Below are positions 17,746 to 27,029 of a stretch of 62,215 nt of DNA, piece by piece. The stretch lies in contig JAEUNJ010000051.1 of the NCBI GenBank assembly GCA_016791145.1, forward strand, positions 1-62,215, written 5' to 3'. The position numbers and the translations under genes were made by a program. Position 1 is the first letter of the stretch; each line of letters starts with the position of its first letter. The stretch is from Rhodocyclaceae bacterium. GTDB taxonomy: Bacteria; Pseudomonadota; Gammaproteobacteria; Burkholderiales; Rhodocyclaceae. The notes under the pieces were generated by a model that was not told the origin of the DNA, ran no database searches, and worked only from the letters and a program-made list of their open reading frames with translations.

Positions 17746-19005
17746 ATGACGACGACGGCGTCCGCGCCGAAACGCCGGAGCGACAAGTTCGGTCTCGCCC
17801 TGGCCGGGGGCGGTCCCATCGGGGCCATCTACGAGATCGGTGCGCTGGTCGCGCTCGAAGAGGCGCTGGTCGGCGTCGATTTCACCGCGTTCGACGTCTA
17901 TGTTGGGGTGAGCGCCGGGGCCTTCCTGGCCGCCGGCCTGGCCAACGGCCTGACCCCGCGCGCCATGTACCGGAGCTTCATCGAGAGCGACGCGGCGGAC
18001 GACCCCTTCGAGCCGGACATCCTGCTCAAGCTCGCCCTGCCGGAATTCCGGGACAGGCTGCGTTCCGTGCCCGGGCTGATCGGGTCGGCGGTGGCCAGCT
18101 ATCTGGAGGATCCCTTCGGCCGCAGCCTGACGGAATCCTTCCAGCGCCTTTCGCGGGCGCTTCCGACGGGCCTCTTCGACAATTCCGGGATCGGACACTA
18201 CCTGGAAGCGATGTTTTCGGTACCGGGGCGCAGCAACGATTTCCGGTCCCTGGGACGGCGGCTTTTCCTGGTGGCCACGGAACTGGATACGGGGCTTGCC
18301 GTGCCCTTCGGGTCCGCGGGACGGGACGACGTCCCCATTTCTCTCGCCGTGCAGGCGAGTGCCGCGCTGCCGGGCCTCTTCCCCCCGGTGCGGATCGGCG
18401 ACCGGCATTACGTGGACGGCGCCCTGAAGAAGACCCTGCATGCCTCCGTGGCGTTGAAGGAAGGGGCCAGGCTGCTCCTCTGCCTGAACCCGCTGGTGCC
18501 GTTCGACGCGGCCCTCGCCGCGCGGCGCAGCGATGGCCCACGGGAGCATCTGGTGGATGGCGGCCTGCCGGTGGTCCTCTCCCAGACCTTCCGGGCGATC
18601 ATCTACTCGCGGATGCGCGTCGGCATGGAGCGCTATCGCAAGGAATTCCCCGGTGCGGACGTGGTGCTGTTCGAGCCCGCCCGGGACGATCGGGACATGT
18701 TCTTCACCAACGTGTTCAGTTACTCCAGCCGCCGCCGGCTGTCGGAGCACGCCTACCGGAACACCCGGGCCGAACTGCTGGCCAGGTACGACGAACTGAC
18801 GCCCGTCCTCGCCCGCCACGGGGTGGCCATCGACCGGGACGTGCTGCTGGACCGGGAGCGCACGCTGGGCCGGCGCCGCATCGTCCGGCGCAGCCGGGCG
18901 AAGGCGCTGGGTCGGGCGGTCATCGAGCTGGACCAGACGCTGGAAAGGCTGGAGGGCTTGCTGCGCCAGGCGAAGGTCCCGGGTCCCGCCGTCCGCGGGG
19001 GCTGA
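17746..19005 (+). CDS. Patatin-like phospholipase/esterase
   Basis: 419 aa. The patatin catalytic elements are all present: oxyanion loop GGGPIG at 21-26, nucleophile elbow GVSAG with Ser56, and the Asp of the dyad in YVDGALK at Asp224. These cytosolic or membrane-associated lipases hydrolyse phospholipids or neutral lipids. The C-terminal 130 residues are basic and helical. No signal peptide is seen. It lies between phasin and a TetR gene, 50 nt before the latter. This placement suggests work on granule or storage lipid, but PHB depolymerase activity cannot be concluded. Confidence 0.9.
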   Translation: MTTTASAPKRRSDKFGLALAGGGPIGAIYEIGALVALEEALVGVDFTAFDVYVGVSAGAFLAAGLANGLTPRAMYRSFIESDAADDPFEPDILLKLALPEFRDRLRSVPGLIGSAVASYLEDPFGRSLTESFQRLSRALPTGLFDNSGIGHYLEAMFSVPGRSNDFRSLGRRLFLVATELDTGLAVPFGSAGRDDVPISLAVQASAALPGLFPPVRIGDRHYVDGALKKTLHASVALKEGARLLLCLNPLVPFDAALAARRSDGPREHLVDGGLPVVLSQTFRAIIYSRMRVGMERYRKEFPGADVVLFEPARDDRDMFFTNVFSYSSRRRLSEHAYRNTRAELLARYDELTPVLARHGVAIDRDVLLDRERTLGRRRIVRRSRAKALGRAVIELDQTLERLEGLLRQAKVPGPAVRGG

Positions 19006-19055
19006 GGGGCCGGCCGCCATGCTATCCTGCTGGCCCGATTCCGGTTGCCAGTCCG

Positions 19056-19700
19056 ATGGAACGCAAGCCGAAACGCCGAACGCGCGAGCGCATCCTCGCC
19101 ACCGCCCTGGAACTGTTCAACAGGTACGGGGAGCCGAGCGTGCCGGCGGCGGCCGTGGCCGACGAGATGGGCATCAGCCCGGGCAATCTCTACTACCACT
19201 TCCGCTCGAAGGACGAGATCGTCGAGGCCCTGTTCGCGGCATTCAGGGCCGAAATCGAGGACACCCTCGCCGCCCCCGAGCGGCGCCCGCCCCACGTGGA
19301 GGACGTGTGGCTCTTCCTGCACCTGGTGTTCGAGGCGATCTGGCGCTACCGCTTCCTGTATCGCGACATCAACGACCTCCTGTCACGCAACCGCACCCTG
19401 GAGGTCCACTTCAAGCGCATCATCGAACACAAGGTGCGGACCGGGGCGGCCATCATGCACGGACTCGTACTGGCTGGCGAGATGCGTGCCAGCCGGGCGG
19501 AGATCGAGACGCTGGCGGTCAACATGACCGTCATCGCGACCTATTGGCTTTCCTTCGAATTCGTCCGCAACCCCAGGGCCCAGCAGGACGGCGCCGTCCT
19601 GGCGCGGGGCGCCTTCCAGGTCATGTCCCTGGCGGCCCCTTACCTGGCGCCCAAGTCGCGGGCGCTTTTCGACAGGCTGGCCGCCGAATACGTGGCCTGA
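19056..19700 (+). CDS. TetR/AcrR-family transcriptional regulator
   Basis: 214 aa. The N-terminal helix-turn-helix domain is typical: RERILATALELFNRYG, then VADEMGISPGNLYYHFRSKD at about residues 36-55. The remaining 150 residues form the ligand-binding and dimer domain, with VIATYWLSFEFVRNP near its end, as in TetR proteins from PHA and fatty-acid loci. The ATG at 19056 begins MERKPKRRTR; the ribosome site is weak. It probably controls one or more of the surrounding lipid genes in response to an acyl-CoA or similar ligand, which is inferred from context only. Confidence 0.92.
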   Translation: MERKPKRRTRERILATALELFNRYGEPSVPAAAVADEMGISPGNLYYHFRSKDEIVEALFAAFRAEIEDTLAAPERRPPHVEDVWLFLHLVFEAIWRYRFLYRDINDLLSRNRTLEVHFKRIIEHKVRTGAAIMHGLVLAGEMRASRAEIETLAVNMTVIATYWLSFEFVRNPRAQQDGAVLARGAFQVMSLAAPYLAPKSRALFDRLAAEYVA

Positions 19701-19847
19701 GCGGTCGTGGATGGATCTGCCGCACGTGCCCGGCCGGGGCCTGGGCGGACCCCCGGTCCTCGTATCCGGCCACGCGGTCCGGAATCCGCGGACCGGGCGC
19801 AACGATTCCTTCACGGCCACTGATCCCGATTGCGAGGACCGACAAGC

Positions 19848-20699
19848 ATGGCGAAGACCAACTGGAAGAAGTTTCCCTATCCCGACAAGGCGTATGACTA
19901 CCCGGGCCCGGCGCTGAAGAAGCACTGGCCTCGGCTGCATCGGGGCGATTGCGAGGACTTCCCGGACGAGGCCACCGTGGGCCGGCTCGCGGCCGGCGGC
20001 GGGGGGCTGGCGCCGCCGATGCCGGTCAAGGAGGCGGCGGGCCTGCTGCAGGAGGCCTGGCGCGCCTACCATCGCGGCGATTTCGGCAAGGCCGTGGAAC
20101 TGGGCCTTTCCGTCGGCCCCCTGGGCTACAACGTCGCGAACAAGTCCGCCAACATCTACGCGACCTATCTCGAGGACGACCGGAAGCGCAAGGAGTCGAT
20201 CTTCCAGGAGGCGGCGCGGCGCGGCGAGGAACTGATCCAGCTTGCCCCGGGGCTCGTGAACGCCTGGTACTTCTACGCCCAGGCCCTGGGCCGCTACAGC
20301 CAGTGCATCTCGGTGGCCAAGGCCCTCGCCCAGGGCACCGGCGGGCGGGTCAAGCAGGCCCTGGAACAGGCCATCGCCGTCGATTCGAAGCACTGCGACG
20401 CGCATATCGCCCTGGGGGCCTTCCATGCCGAGGTGATCGACAAGGTGGGGGCCATGGTCGGCGGCCTGACCTACGGGGCCAGCAAGGATGCCGGCGTGAA
20501 GAATTTCGAGAAGGCCCTCAGCCTCAACCCCGATTCGGCGATCGCCCGCATAGAGTATGCCAATGGACTGGTCATGATGTACGGCAAGTCCAGGCTCGCG
20601 AAGGCCGGCGCCCTCTACGAGGAGGCGGCCGCCTGCGAGCCCGCCGATGCGATGGAGCGGCTCGACGTGGAACTGGCGAAGGCCGAACTGGCCGACTAG
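19848..20699 (+). CDS. TPR-like helical-repeat protein, unknown function
   Basis: 283 aa, soluble. From about residue 45 on it consists of helical pairs resembling tetratricopeptide repeats: AWRAYHRGDFGKAVELGLSV, AIAVDSKHCDAHIALGAFH, and NFEKALSLNPDSAIARIEYA. There is no signal peptide or membrane segment. The chosen start (MAKTNWKKFPYPD) fits better than a start 18 nt earlier. It follows the TetR gene by 147 bp and is convergent with the acyltransferase gene. A scaffold role in this lipid region is a guess. Confidence 0.75.
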   Translation: MAKTNWKKFPYPDKAYDYPGPALKKHWPRLHRGDCEDFPDEATVGRLAAGGGGLAPPMPVKEAAGLLQEAWRAYHRGDFGKAVELGLSVGPLGYNVANKSANIYATYLEDDRKRKESIFQEAARRGEELIQLAPGLVNAWYFYAQALGRYSQCISVAKALAQGTGGRVKQALEQAIAVDSKHCDAHIALGAFHAEVIDKVGAMVGGLTYGASKDAGVKNFEKALSLNPDSAIARIEYANGLVMMYGKSRLAKAGALYEEAAACEPADAMERLDVELAKAELAD

Positions 20700-20719
20700 G
20701 CCCTGCGCGCCGGGCCGCC

Positions 20720-22399
20720 TCAGGCCAACCCGCGGAAGCGCTTCGGAATCCGGGTGGCGGGCCCCTGCGCGGCGTTTGCCGCCGTCGCCGCCGGCTTCGC
20801 GCGGCTCGCAGTGCGGGCCTTCGGGGTCGCCGGATTCCGTTTCGCGGGCGGCGCCTTGGCGCTGCCCGCCGTGCGCCCGGGCCGGACCTTCCGTTGGCTG
20901 CGCGCCGCCGGCGGCGCGGCCGGGGCGTCCAGGCGTTCGGCCAGTTCCGCGGCGGCGAGCTTGCGCTCGAAATCGGCCGCCGACACCGGGTGGTCCCAGG
21001 GTTCCATGAGCACCACGTAGAGAAGCTTCTCGAATTCCGGCTTGAAGCGCTCGATCACCCGCTCCGGGTCGGGCACCAGGCCCGCATCGGTGATCAGGCC
21101 GAACTGGACCTGGCCGTCGTAGGAGAGGATGGACACGCCCATGCCGATGTCACCGGACTGGGGCACCCAGAACATGGTCTGCTTCAGCCTGGCACCGCAG
21201 AAATACCGGGCCTGCTGGGGCCCCGGCACGTTGGTCATCACGGCCGTGGTCTTGTTCGCCAGCATGTCGAGCAGCATGTCCTGGACGATCTTCGGGGCGA
21301 TGCCGGAGAACATCAGCAGGCCGTAGGAGACGGGCGGCTCGAAGGAGCCCTTGAGCGCCTCCATGCGCCGCCTGACCTCATAGAGGCGGGCAAGCGGGTT
21401 CGCGTAACCCACGGGCAGTTCCAGGGCCACGAGGCCGAACCGGTTGCCCATGCTTATCTTGTCCGTTTCCTTGCGCAGGTTCACGGGAATCATGGCCCGC
21501 AACTCGACGCCGGTGGGATCGTCGCCCTTTTCCAGGAGGTAGGCACGGAGCGCCCCGGAAACCGCGGCGAGCAGCACGTCGTTCACCGAGCAGCCGAGGA
21601 CCCGGCCCACCGCCTTGACTTCGGGAAGTCCCAGGGGGTCCGTCCAGGCAACCCGCTTGTCGATGCCCGGCTTTCCCTTGTACCGGGTCCGGCTGTCGTC
21701 CGGCAGCAAGGCCAGGTGCAGCAGTTCGGCGGCGACCCCGCCGGCGATCCGCGCGTAGTCCTTGGCCTGGGACGGATGGTCGATCAGGGACTGGTAGCGA
21801 TGCCAGAGCTTCGAGGAGAATCGCATGGAACCTTCGACGGCCTCGCTCAAGGGGTGGAAGATGGCCTCGAGCAGGCCGCCCGCCCCGTCGTCGTGGTGCG
21901 CGTGGGCCTCCTCGATCGCCGGCGCCGGGACCCCGTTGCCGGCAGCATCCTCGGTCATCGACAACAGGACGCGGATCAGCGCGATGCCGTCGGCCAGGGA
22001 ATGGTGGTAGCGGCCCAGGAGGACCGTGTCGCCCTGGAAGTCCTCGATAACGTGGTATTGCCACAGGGGCCTGTCCATGTCGAGGGGCTGGGAAGCCATG
22101 TCGGAAACGTATTGCTGCAGGGCGCGCTTGTCGGCCGGCCTGGGCAGGCGTGCCCGCTTCACGTGGTGCCGGATGTCGAACCGGTCGTCGTCCTGCCAGG
22201 CCCGCCCGGTGAGATCGTCCACGACCCGCTGGTGGAAGCGGCGGAAGGGGCGCAGGCGCTCGTCGAGGATGCGGGCGACCTGCTCGGGCGACACGCGGCC
22301 CTCGAGGACGAGCACCCCAACGATCATCATCCGGTTGGTGTCCCGTTCCATGCGCAACCAGGCGTTGTCGACGGGGGCCAGGCGTTCGCGGTGACTCAT
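20720..22399 (-). CDS. Wax ester synthase/diacylglycerol acyltransferase (WS/DGAT)
   Basis: 559 aa. The catalytic HHxxxDG motif is HHSLADG at residues 132-138. The N-terminal segment MSHRERLAPVDNAWLRME and the C-terminal segments VPGPQ (as NVPGPQQARYFCGA) and GVSILSYDGQVQFGLITDAG are characteristic. The enzyme esterifies fatty alcohol or diacylglycerol with acyl-CoA at the membrane, seeding neutral-lipid bodies. The start at 22399 is set by the conserved N-terminus. The last 55 residues are an unusual basic Ala/Pro/Lys/Arg tail beyond the normal domain. It is divergent from the acyl-CoA-binding protein gene, 64 bp away, so the two may share control. Confidence 0.93.
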   Translation of the reverse strand: MSHRERLAPVDNAWLRMERDTNRMMIVGVLVLEGRVSPEQVARILDERLRPFRRFHQRVVDDLTGRAWQDDDRFDIRHHVKRARLPRPADKRALQQYVSDMASQPLDMDRPLWQYHVIEDFQGDTVLLGRYHHSLADGIALIRVLLSMTEDAAGNGVPAPAIEEAHAHHDDGAGGLLEAIFHPLSEAVEGSMRFSSKLWHRYQSLIDHPSQAKDYARIAGGVAAELLHLALLPDDSRTRYKGKPGIDKRVAWTDPLGLPEVKAVGRVLGCSVNDVLLAAVSGALRAYLLEKGDDPTGVELRAMIPVNLRKETDKISMGNRFGLVALELPVGYANPLARLYEVRRRMEALKGSFEPPVSYGLLMFSGIAPKIVQDMLLDMLANKTTAVMTNVPGPQQARYFCGARLKQTMFWVPQSGDIGMGVSILSYDGQVQFGLITDAGLVPDPERVIERFKPEFEKLLYVVLMEPWDHPVSAADFERKLAAAELAERLDAPAAPPAARSQRKVRPGRTAGSAKAPPAKRNPATPKARTASRAKPAATAANAAQGPATRIPKRFRGLA

Positions 22400-22463
22400 G
22401 CTGGGTATCCTCGGGCGGCGGGAAAAGCATATGATAGTCGCTGCCGAAACAAAGGAGGAGACC

Positions 22464-22727
22464 ATGGCGAACGACCTGCAGTCCAAGTTCGAGGCGGCGG
22501 TGGCCGCGTCCAAGACCCTGAAGCAGCGCCCCGACAACGAGACGCTGCTCAAGCTCTATTCCCTGTACAAGCAGGCCACCGACGGAGACGTCTCCGGCAA
22601 GCGCCCCGGGATGCTGGACATGGTGGGGAGGGCCAAGTACGACGCCTGGACGGCCCTGCAGGGGACATCCGCCGATGCCGCGATGAAGGAGTACGTGGCG
22701 CTGGTCAAGAAACTCGGAGGCAAGTGA
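22464..22727 (+). CDS. Acyl-CoA-binding protein
   Basis: 87 aa, the size of a stand-alone ACBP. The family signature is clear: LKLYSLYKQATDGDV, followed by KRPGMLDMVGRAKYDAW. The four-helix protein binds medium and long acyl-CoA in the cytosol and delivers it to enzymes. AAAGGAGGAGACC precedes the ATG. It is divergent from the WS/DGAT gene and convergent with the PHA-system gene, so acyl-CoA supply for ester or polymer synthesis is a natural reading. Confidence 0.95.
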   Translation: MANDLQSKFEAAVAASKTLKQRPDNETLLKLYSLYKQATDGDVSGKRPGMLDMVGRAKYDAWTALQGTSADAAMKEYVALVKKLGGK

Positions 22728-22758
22728 CCGCCCCGGCGGCCGGAGGCCCGTCGCCGGG

Positions 22759-23040
22759 TCACTGGCTGCCGAAGTTCTCGTCGCAGAATTTGTGGATTTC
22801 CTGCTCGATCCCGGACCGGAAGGCGGACAGCAGGAAGCCCAGTCTGGCCCGGATCTCGATCTCCTTTTTCCCGACCGCGAGCTGGCCATCGACGCCGGCG
22901 CGGTGGAAATGGAGGACGTCGCCGTTCCATTCCCACTGCAGGTTGAATTCCTCGGACAGTTCCTCGGCCACCCGTTCGGCGGCGGCCCGGGCCTTCTTGT
23001 GGCTCAGTCCGTGGTGGCGCGTGATGTGGATCTCGCTCAT
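22759..23040 (-). CDS. Polyhydroxyalkanoic acid system family protein
   Basis: 93 aa. It matches the small PHA-granule-region family: MSEIHITRHHGLSHKKARA start, central WEWNGDVLHFHRAGVDG, and C-terminal EIEIRARLGFLLSAF. The family is known mainly from linkage to PHA genes and its biochemical role is not established. It is soluble, with no signal. It is convergent with the acyl-CoA-binding protein gene (31 bp between stops) and divergent from the CBS gene. Confidence 0.9.
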   Translation of the reverse strand: MSEIHITRHHGLSHKKARAAAERVAEELSEEFNLQWEWNGDVLHFHRAGVDGQLAVGKKEIEIRARLGFLLSAFRSGIEQEIHKFCDENFGSQ

Positions 23041-23181
23041 GGTCGCCGTATTCTAGGCGGGGCGTGGCCGCCACGCCATCCCGCGGCGCAAGATGCCCGC
23101 CGCCGGAGGCTTCCCAAGCCCCGGGGCATCGTCTAGTATCGGCGGACCGGGCGTCCGCCCGCCTTCCACCGGAGACCACGG

Positions 23182-23634
23182 ATGCAGATCAGGGAGATCC
23201 TCGCCATCAAAGGCACCGTCCTCTTCACCATCTCGCCGGACCGCAAGCTGGCCGAGGCGGTGGCGACCATGACCGAGCAGGACGTCGGCTCCCTGGTGTG
23301 CTTTTCCGGCGGGCGCATGGTCGGGATGCTCACCTTCCGGGAGGTGCTGAAGGTCGTCCACGCCCACGGGGCGGGCTGGCTCGACGTCGCCATTGCGAAT
23401 GTCATGATCCGGGACCCGGCGACCGGAAGTCCGGAGATGGAGGTGGACGACCTCAGGCGCATGATGGTCGAACAGCACATGCGCTACCTGCCGATCATGG
23501 AGGCCGGCACGCTGCTCGGGGTGATCTCCTTCCACGACGTGGCGAAGGCCGTCCTCGAGGAGCAGAGCTTCGAGAACCGGATGCTGAAGGCCTACATCAG
23601 GGACTGGCCGGAGGAAGAGAAGACCGGTGCCTGA
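23182..23634 (+). CDS. Two-CBS-domain protein
   Basis: 150 aa, consisting of a CBS pair. The first CBS ([20 protein letters not shown], then [20 protein letters not shown]) spans about 12-65. The second ([20 protein letters not shown], then [13 protein letters not shown]) spans about 75-135. CBS pairs bind adenine nucleotides or S-adenosyl compounds and usually report energy state to a partner. No partner domain is fused. It lies 37 nt before the acyl-CoA ligase start and is probably co-transcribed with it, which could make the ligase its partner; this is inferred. Confidence 0.88.
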   Translation: MQIREILAIKGTVLFTISPDRKLAEAVATMTEQDVGSLVCFSGGRMVGMLTFREVLKVVHAHGAGWLDVAIANVMIRDPATGSPEMEVDDLRRMMVEQHMRYLPIMEAGTLLGVISFHDVAKAVLEEQSFENRMLKAYIRDWPEEEKTGA

Positions 23635-23671
23635 GCGGGACGGTTTCCGCGCCCGCCCGGAGGAGGAGCGG

Positions 23672-25360
23672 ATGGAACGCATCTGGCTGAAGAGCTACCC
23701 GGAAGGGGTGCCCGCGGACATCGACCTGGACGAGTTCCGTTCCCTGGGGGACCTGTTCGAGCAGAGCGCCGGCCGATACGCGGACCGGACCGCCTACATC
23801 AGCATGGGCCGGTCCATCAGCTACGCCGAGCTGGACCGGCTGTCGCGCGATTTCGCCGCCTACTGCCAGGGCGTCCTTGGGTTGCCACGGGGTGCCCGCA
23901 TCGCGCTGATGATGCCGAACCTGCTGCAATACCCGATCGCGCTCTTCGGGGCGTTGCGCGCCGGCTACACGGTCGTCAACTGCAATCCGCTCTATACCGC
24001 CCGCGAACTGGAGCACCAACTGAAGGACTCCGGCGCTGAGGCGATCGTCATCGTCGAGAACTTCGCCCGCACGCTGCAGGAGGTGCTGCCGCGAACGCCC
24101 GTGAAGCACGTGGTGACGACCGGCCTCGGCGACATGCTGGGTGCCGTGAAGGGGGCGCTGGTCAACTTCGTGGTCAAGCGCGTGAAGAAGATGGTCCCGG
24201 ACTTCCGCCTGCCGGCGGCCGTCCCCTTCGGCAAAGCCCTGGCGAGCGGCGCCGGCACCCCGTTCGAGCCCGTCGCCGTGGGCCATGAGGACATCGCCTT
24301 CCTGCAATACACCGGGGGCACGACGGGCGTGGCGAAGGGCGCCATGCTGACCCACCGGAACATCATCGCCAACCTGCAGCAGTCCCACGCCTGGCTCAGG
24401 CCCTTCCTGGGCACCGGGCAGGAGACCATCGTCACGGCACTGCCGCTGTACCACATCTTCGCCCTGACCGCGAACTGCCTCACCTTCCTGAAGATCGGCG
24501 CGGCCAACGTGCTGATCGCCAATCCACGGGACATTCCCGGTTTCGTGAAGGTGCTCGCGACGCACCGGTTCACCGCCCTCACCGGCGTGAACACGCTGTT
24601 CAACGCCCTCCTGAACGATCCGGGTTTCGCGCAGCTGGACTTCACGCGACTGCGCATGACCCTCGGCGGCGGGATGGCCGTCCAGCGCGCGGTGGCGGAG
24701 CGCTGGCAGCAGGTGACCGGGACGCCGTTGATCGAGGCCTACGGCCTTACCGAGACTTCGCCTGCCGCGACGATCAACCCGCTGTCGCTGGCCGGATACA
24801 ACGGTTCGATCGGGCTGCCGATCCCCTCGACGGAAGTGGCCATCCTCGACGACGAGGGCGCGCACCTGGGCCTGGGCCAGGCCGGTGAGCTCTGCGTGCG
24901 CGGCCCGCAGGTCATGAAGGGTTACTGGAACCGGCCGGACGAGACCGCGAAGGTCATGACCGCCGACGGCTTCCTCCGTACCGGGGACGTGGCGGTCATG
25001 GACGAGCAGGGCTTCGTCCGCATCGTGGACCGGAAGAAGGACATGATCCTGGTTTCCGGCTTCAACGTGTATCCGAACGAACTCGAGGGCGAGGTCGCGA
25101 CGCATCCCGGTGTCCTCGAAGTGGCGGCCGTCGGCGTCCCTGACGAGAAGTCCGGCGAGGCGGTGAAGCTGTTCATCGTGCGTCGTGACCCGTCCCTGAC
25201 CGCCGAGGCCGTGGTCGCCTTCTGCAAGGAACGCATGACCGGGTACAAGGTGCCCAGGCACGTGGAGTTCCGCGACGAACTGCCGAAGACCAACGTGGGC
25301 AAGATTCTCCGCCGCGACCTTCGGGACGAGGGGCTGAACAAGGCTGCGGAAGGGGGGTGA
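23672..25360 (+). CDS. fadD: Long-chain fatty-acid-CoA ligase
   Basis: 562 aa. The AMP-binding P-loop [16 protein letters not shown] is at about 213-228. The adenylate motif YGLTETSPA and the hinge/C-terminal motifs [20 protein letters not shown] and [19 protein letters not shown] are intact. It activates free fatty acids to acyl-CoA with ATP, feeding beta-oxidation or the nearby acyltransferase. The start [12 protein letters not shown] is chosen for the GGAGGAG before it; a longer form would begin inside the CBS gene. Confidence 0.95.
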   Translation: MERIWLKSYPEGVPADIDLDEFRSLGDLFEQSAGRYADRTAYISMGRSISYAELDRLSRDFAAYCQGVLGLPRGARIALMMPNLLQYPIALFGALRAGYTVVNCNPLYTARELEHQLKDSGAEAIVIVENFARTLQEVLPRTPVKHVVTTGLGDMLGAVKGALVNFVVKRVKKMVPDFRLPAAVPFGKALASGAGTPFEPVAVGHEDIAFLQYTGGTTGVAKGAMLTHRNIIANLQQSHAWLRPFLGTGQETIVTALPLYHIFALTANCLTFLKIGAANVLIANPRDIPGFVKVLATHRFTALTGVNTLFNALLNDPGFAQLDFTRLRMTLGGGMAVQRAVAERWQQVTGTPLIEAYGLTETSPAATINPLSLAGYNGSIGLPIPSTEVAILDDEGAHLGLGQAGELCVRGPQVMKGYWNRPDETAKVMTADGFLRTGDVAVMDEQGFVRIVDRKKDMILVSGFNVYPNELEGEVATHPGVLEVAAVGVPDEKSGEAVKLFIVRRDPSLTAEAVVAFCKERMTGYKVPRHVEFRDELPKTNVGKILRRDLRDEGLNKAAEGG

Positions 25361-25563
25361 CGCGCCGGTCAGGCCGGCGGGGACCGGCGGCACCGGCGAT
25401 AGGGGCCCGGGGCCCCGGGGCCATAGCCCCGCCCGACGCATCCGACCGCCCCTCGCGCCCGGGCGACTGACCGGCGCACGGCGCGCGGCCGGGTGCGCTG
25501 ACCGGGGCTTTTCACGCTAAACTGCCACGCATCCCCCGTTTCCCCGCCCTTGGACGGTTTTTC

Positions 25564-26664
25564 ATGTCCGGCAACAGCATCGGCAAACTCTTCCGGGTCA
25601 CCTCCTTCGGCGAGTCGCATGGCCCGGCCATCGGCTGCATCGTGGACGGCTGCCCGCCGGGCATGGCGCTGGCCGAGGAGGACATCCAGCGGGACCTGGA
25701 CCGGCGCAGGCCCGGCACCTCCAGGCACGTCACCCAGCGCCGGGAGCCCGACACGGTCGAGATCCTCTCCGGGGTGTTCGAGGGACGGACCACCGGGACG
25801 CCCATCGGCCTGCTGATCCGCAATACGGACCAGCGCAGCAAGGACTACGGCAACATCGCCGCCAGCTTCCGGCCCGGCCATGCCGACTACACCTACTGGC
25901 AGAAGTACGGGATCCGGGATTACCGCGGGGGCGGACGGGCGAGCGCCCGGGAGACCGCCGTCCGGGTCGCGGCGGGGGCGGTGGCCAGGAAATGGCTCTC
26001 GGAACGCTACGGCATCCGCGTGCGCGGCTACATGAGCCGCCTGGGCCCGATCGACATTCCCTGCACGGACTGGAATGCCGTTGCTGCGAATCCCTTCTTC
26101 GCGCCGGATCAGTCCGTCGTGCCGCGGCTCGAGGCCTACATGGACGAACTGCGCAAGGCCGGGGATTCGGTGGGCGCACGGATCACCGTGGTCGCGGAGA
26201 ACGTGCCGGTGGGCTGGGGCGAGCCGGTATACGACCGGCTGGACGCCGAGATCGCCCACGCGATGATGGGCATCAACGCCGTCAAGGGCGTGGAGATCGG
26301 GGCCGGCTTCGCCTGCGTCGGCCAGAAGGGGAGCGAGCACGGCGACGAGATCACCCCGGGAGGCTTCCTCACCAATCATGCAGGGGGCATCCTGGGCGGG
26401 ATTTCGACGGGGCAGGACATCGTCGTGAACATCGCGGTCAAGCCCACCTCCAGCATCCGCCTGCCACGCCGCTCCATCGATCTGGCCGGCCATGCCACCA
26501 CCGTGGAGACCCACGGCCGCCACGATCCCTGCGTCGGCATCCGTGCCACTCCCATCGCCGAGGCCATGCTGGCCCTGGTCCTCATCGACGCGGCCCTGCG
26601 CCACCGCGCCCAATGCGGCGACGTGCGCTGCCCGACCCCGCCGGTCCCCGGAAAGACCGGCTGA
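25564..26664 (+). CDS. aroC: Chorismate synthase
   Basis: 366 aa, normal for the family. The three chorismate synthase signatures are present: [14 protein letters not shown] near the N-terminus, [15 protein letters not shown] in the middle, and the C-terminal [17 protein letters not shown]. It makes chorismate from EPSP using reduced FMN, the last step of the shikimate pathway, and so feeds the trp genes found 11 kb away. A 203-bp GC-rich gap separates it from fadD. TAAACT about 40 nt before the start is a possible -10. Confidence 0.98.
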   Translation: MSGNSIGKLFRVTSFGESHGPAIGCIVDGCPPGMALAEEDIQRDLDRRRPGTSRHVTQRREPDTVEILSGVFEGRTTGTPIGLLIRNTDQRSKDYGNIAASFRPGHADYTYWQKYGIRDYRGGGRASARETAVRVAAGAVARKWLSERYGIRVRGYMSRLGPIDIPCTDWNAVAANPFFAPDQSVVPRLEAYMDELRKAGDSVGARITVVAENVPVGWGEPVYDRLDAEIAHAMMGINAVKGVEIGAGFACVGQKGSEHGDEITPGGFLTNHAGGILGGISTGQDIVVNIAVKPTSSIRLPRRSIDLAGHATTVETHGRHDPCVGIRATPIAEAMLALVLIDAALRHRAQCGDVRCPTPPVPGKTG

Positions 26665-26670
26665 TACAAT
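26662..26670 (+). promoter_or_regulatory. Extended -10 promoter element for the DUF465 gene
   Basis: TGATACAAT overlaps the aroC stop codon and matches TGnTATAAT in seven of eight defined positions. It lies 38 nt before the next ATG; no good -35 is seen. Confidence 0.45.
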
Positions 26671-26707
26671 TCGAAAAACGGAACCACCGCAAGGAAGGAA
26701 AGCCAAC

Positions 26708-26956
26708 ATGCAAGTCGAGCACCACGACCTGGACCACGAGTTCCCGGAGTTCGCCGCCGTGATCAACCAGCTGAAGCAGGGTGACGAGAATTTCTCGCGC
26801 CTGTTCGCAGAATACAACGGCATCACGGCGGAGATCGAGCGCCTCGAGGAAGAGGACCTCCCGGTCGACGATTTCACCATCGAGGAGATGAAGAAGAAGC
26901 GCGTCCACCTGAAGGACGAGCTCTACACGATCCTGGTCAAGCACAAGGCCGTCTGA
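26708..26956 (+). CDS. YdcH/DUF465-family small coiled-coil protein
   Basis: 82 aa, acidic and helical. The pattern HHDLDHEFPEFAAVINQLK followed by FSRLFAEYNGITAEIERLEE and MKKKRVHLKDELYTIL is that of DUF465 (YdcH/SlyX-like size). The function is unknown. AAGGAAGGAAAG precedes the ATG. It sits between aroC and an MFS gene with its own likely promoter. Confidence 0.9.
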   Translation: MQVEHHDLDHEFPEFAAVINQLKQGDENFSRLFAEYNGITAEIERLEEEDLPVDDFTIEEMKKKRVHLKDELYTILVKHKAV

Positions 26957-27029
26957 CCCTGCCAGGATTCCGGCGGGGCGGCGCCGCGCCCCCGGCCCAC
27001 CCCGCCCCATTCAGCGAGCATCATCCGCC

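Noticed and set aside
19949..23056. 1,035-codon plus-strand frame across the TPR, WS/DGAT and ACBP genes
   Set aside because: It runs in the wrong frame through several well-supported genes on both strands.
25397..25430. GC palindrome between fadD and aroC as a terminator
   Set aside because: CCCGGGGCCCCGGG is a perfect palindrome but lacks a loop and a T-tract; it may be chance in very GC-rich DNA.
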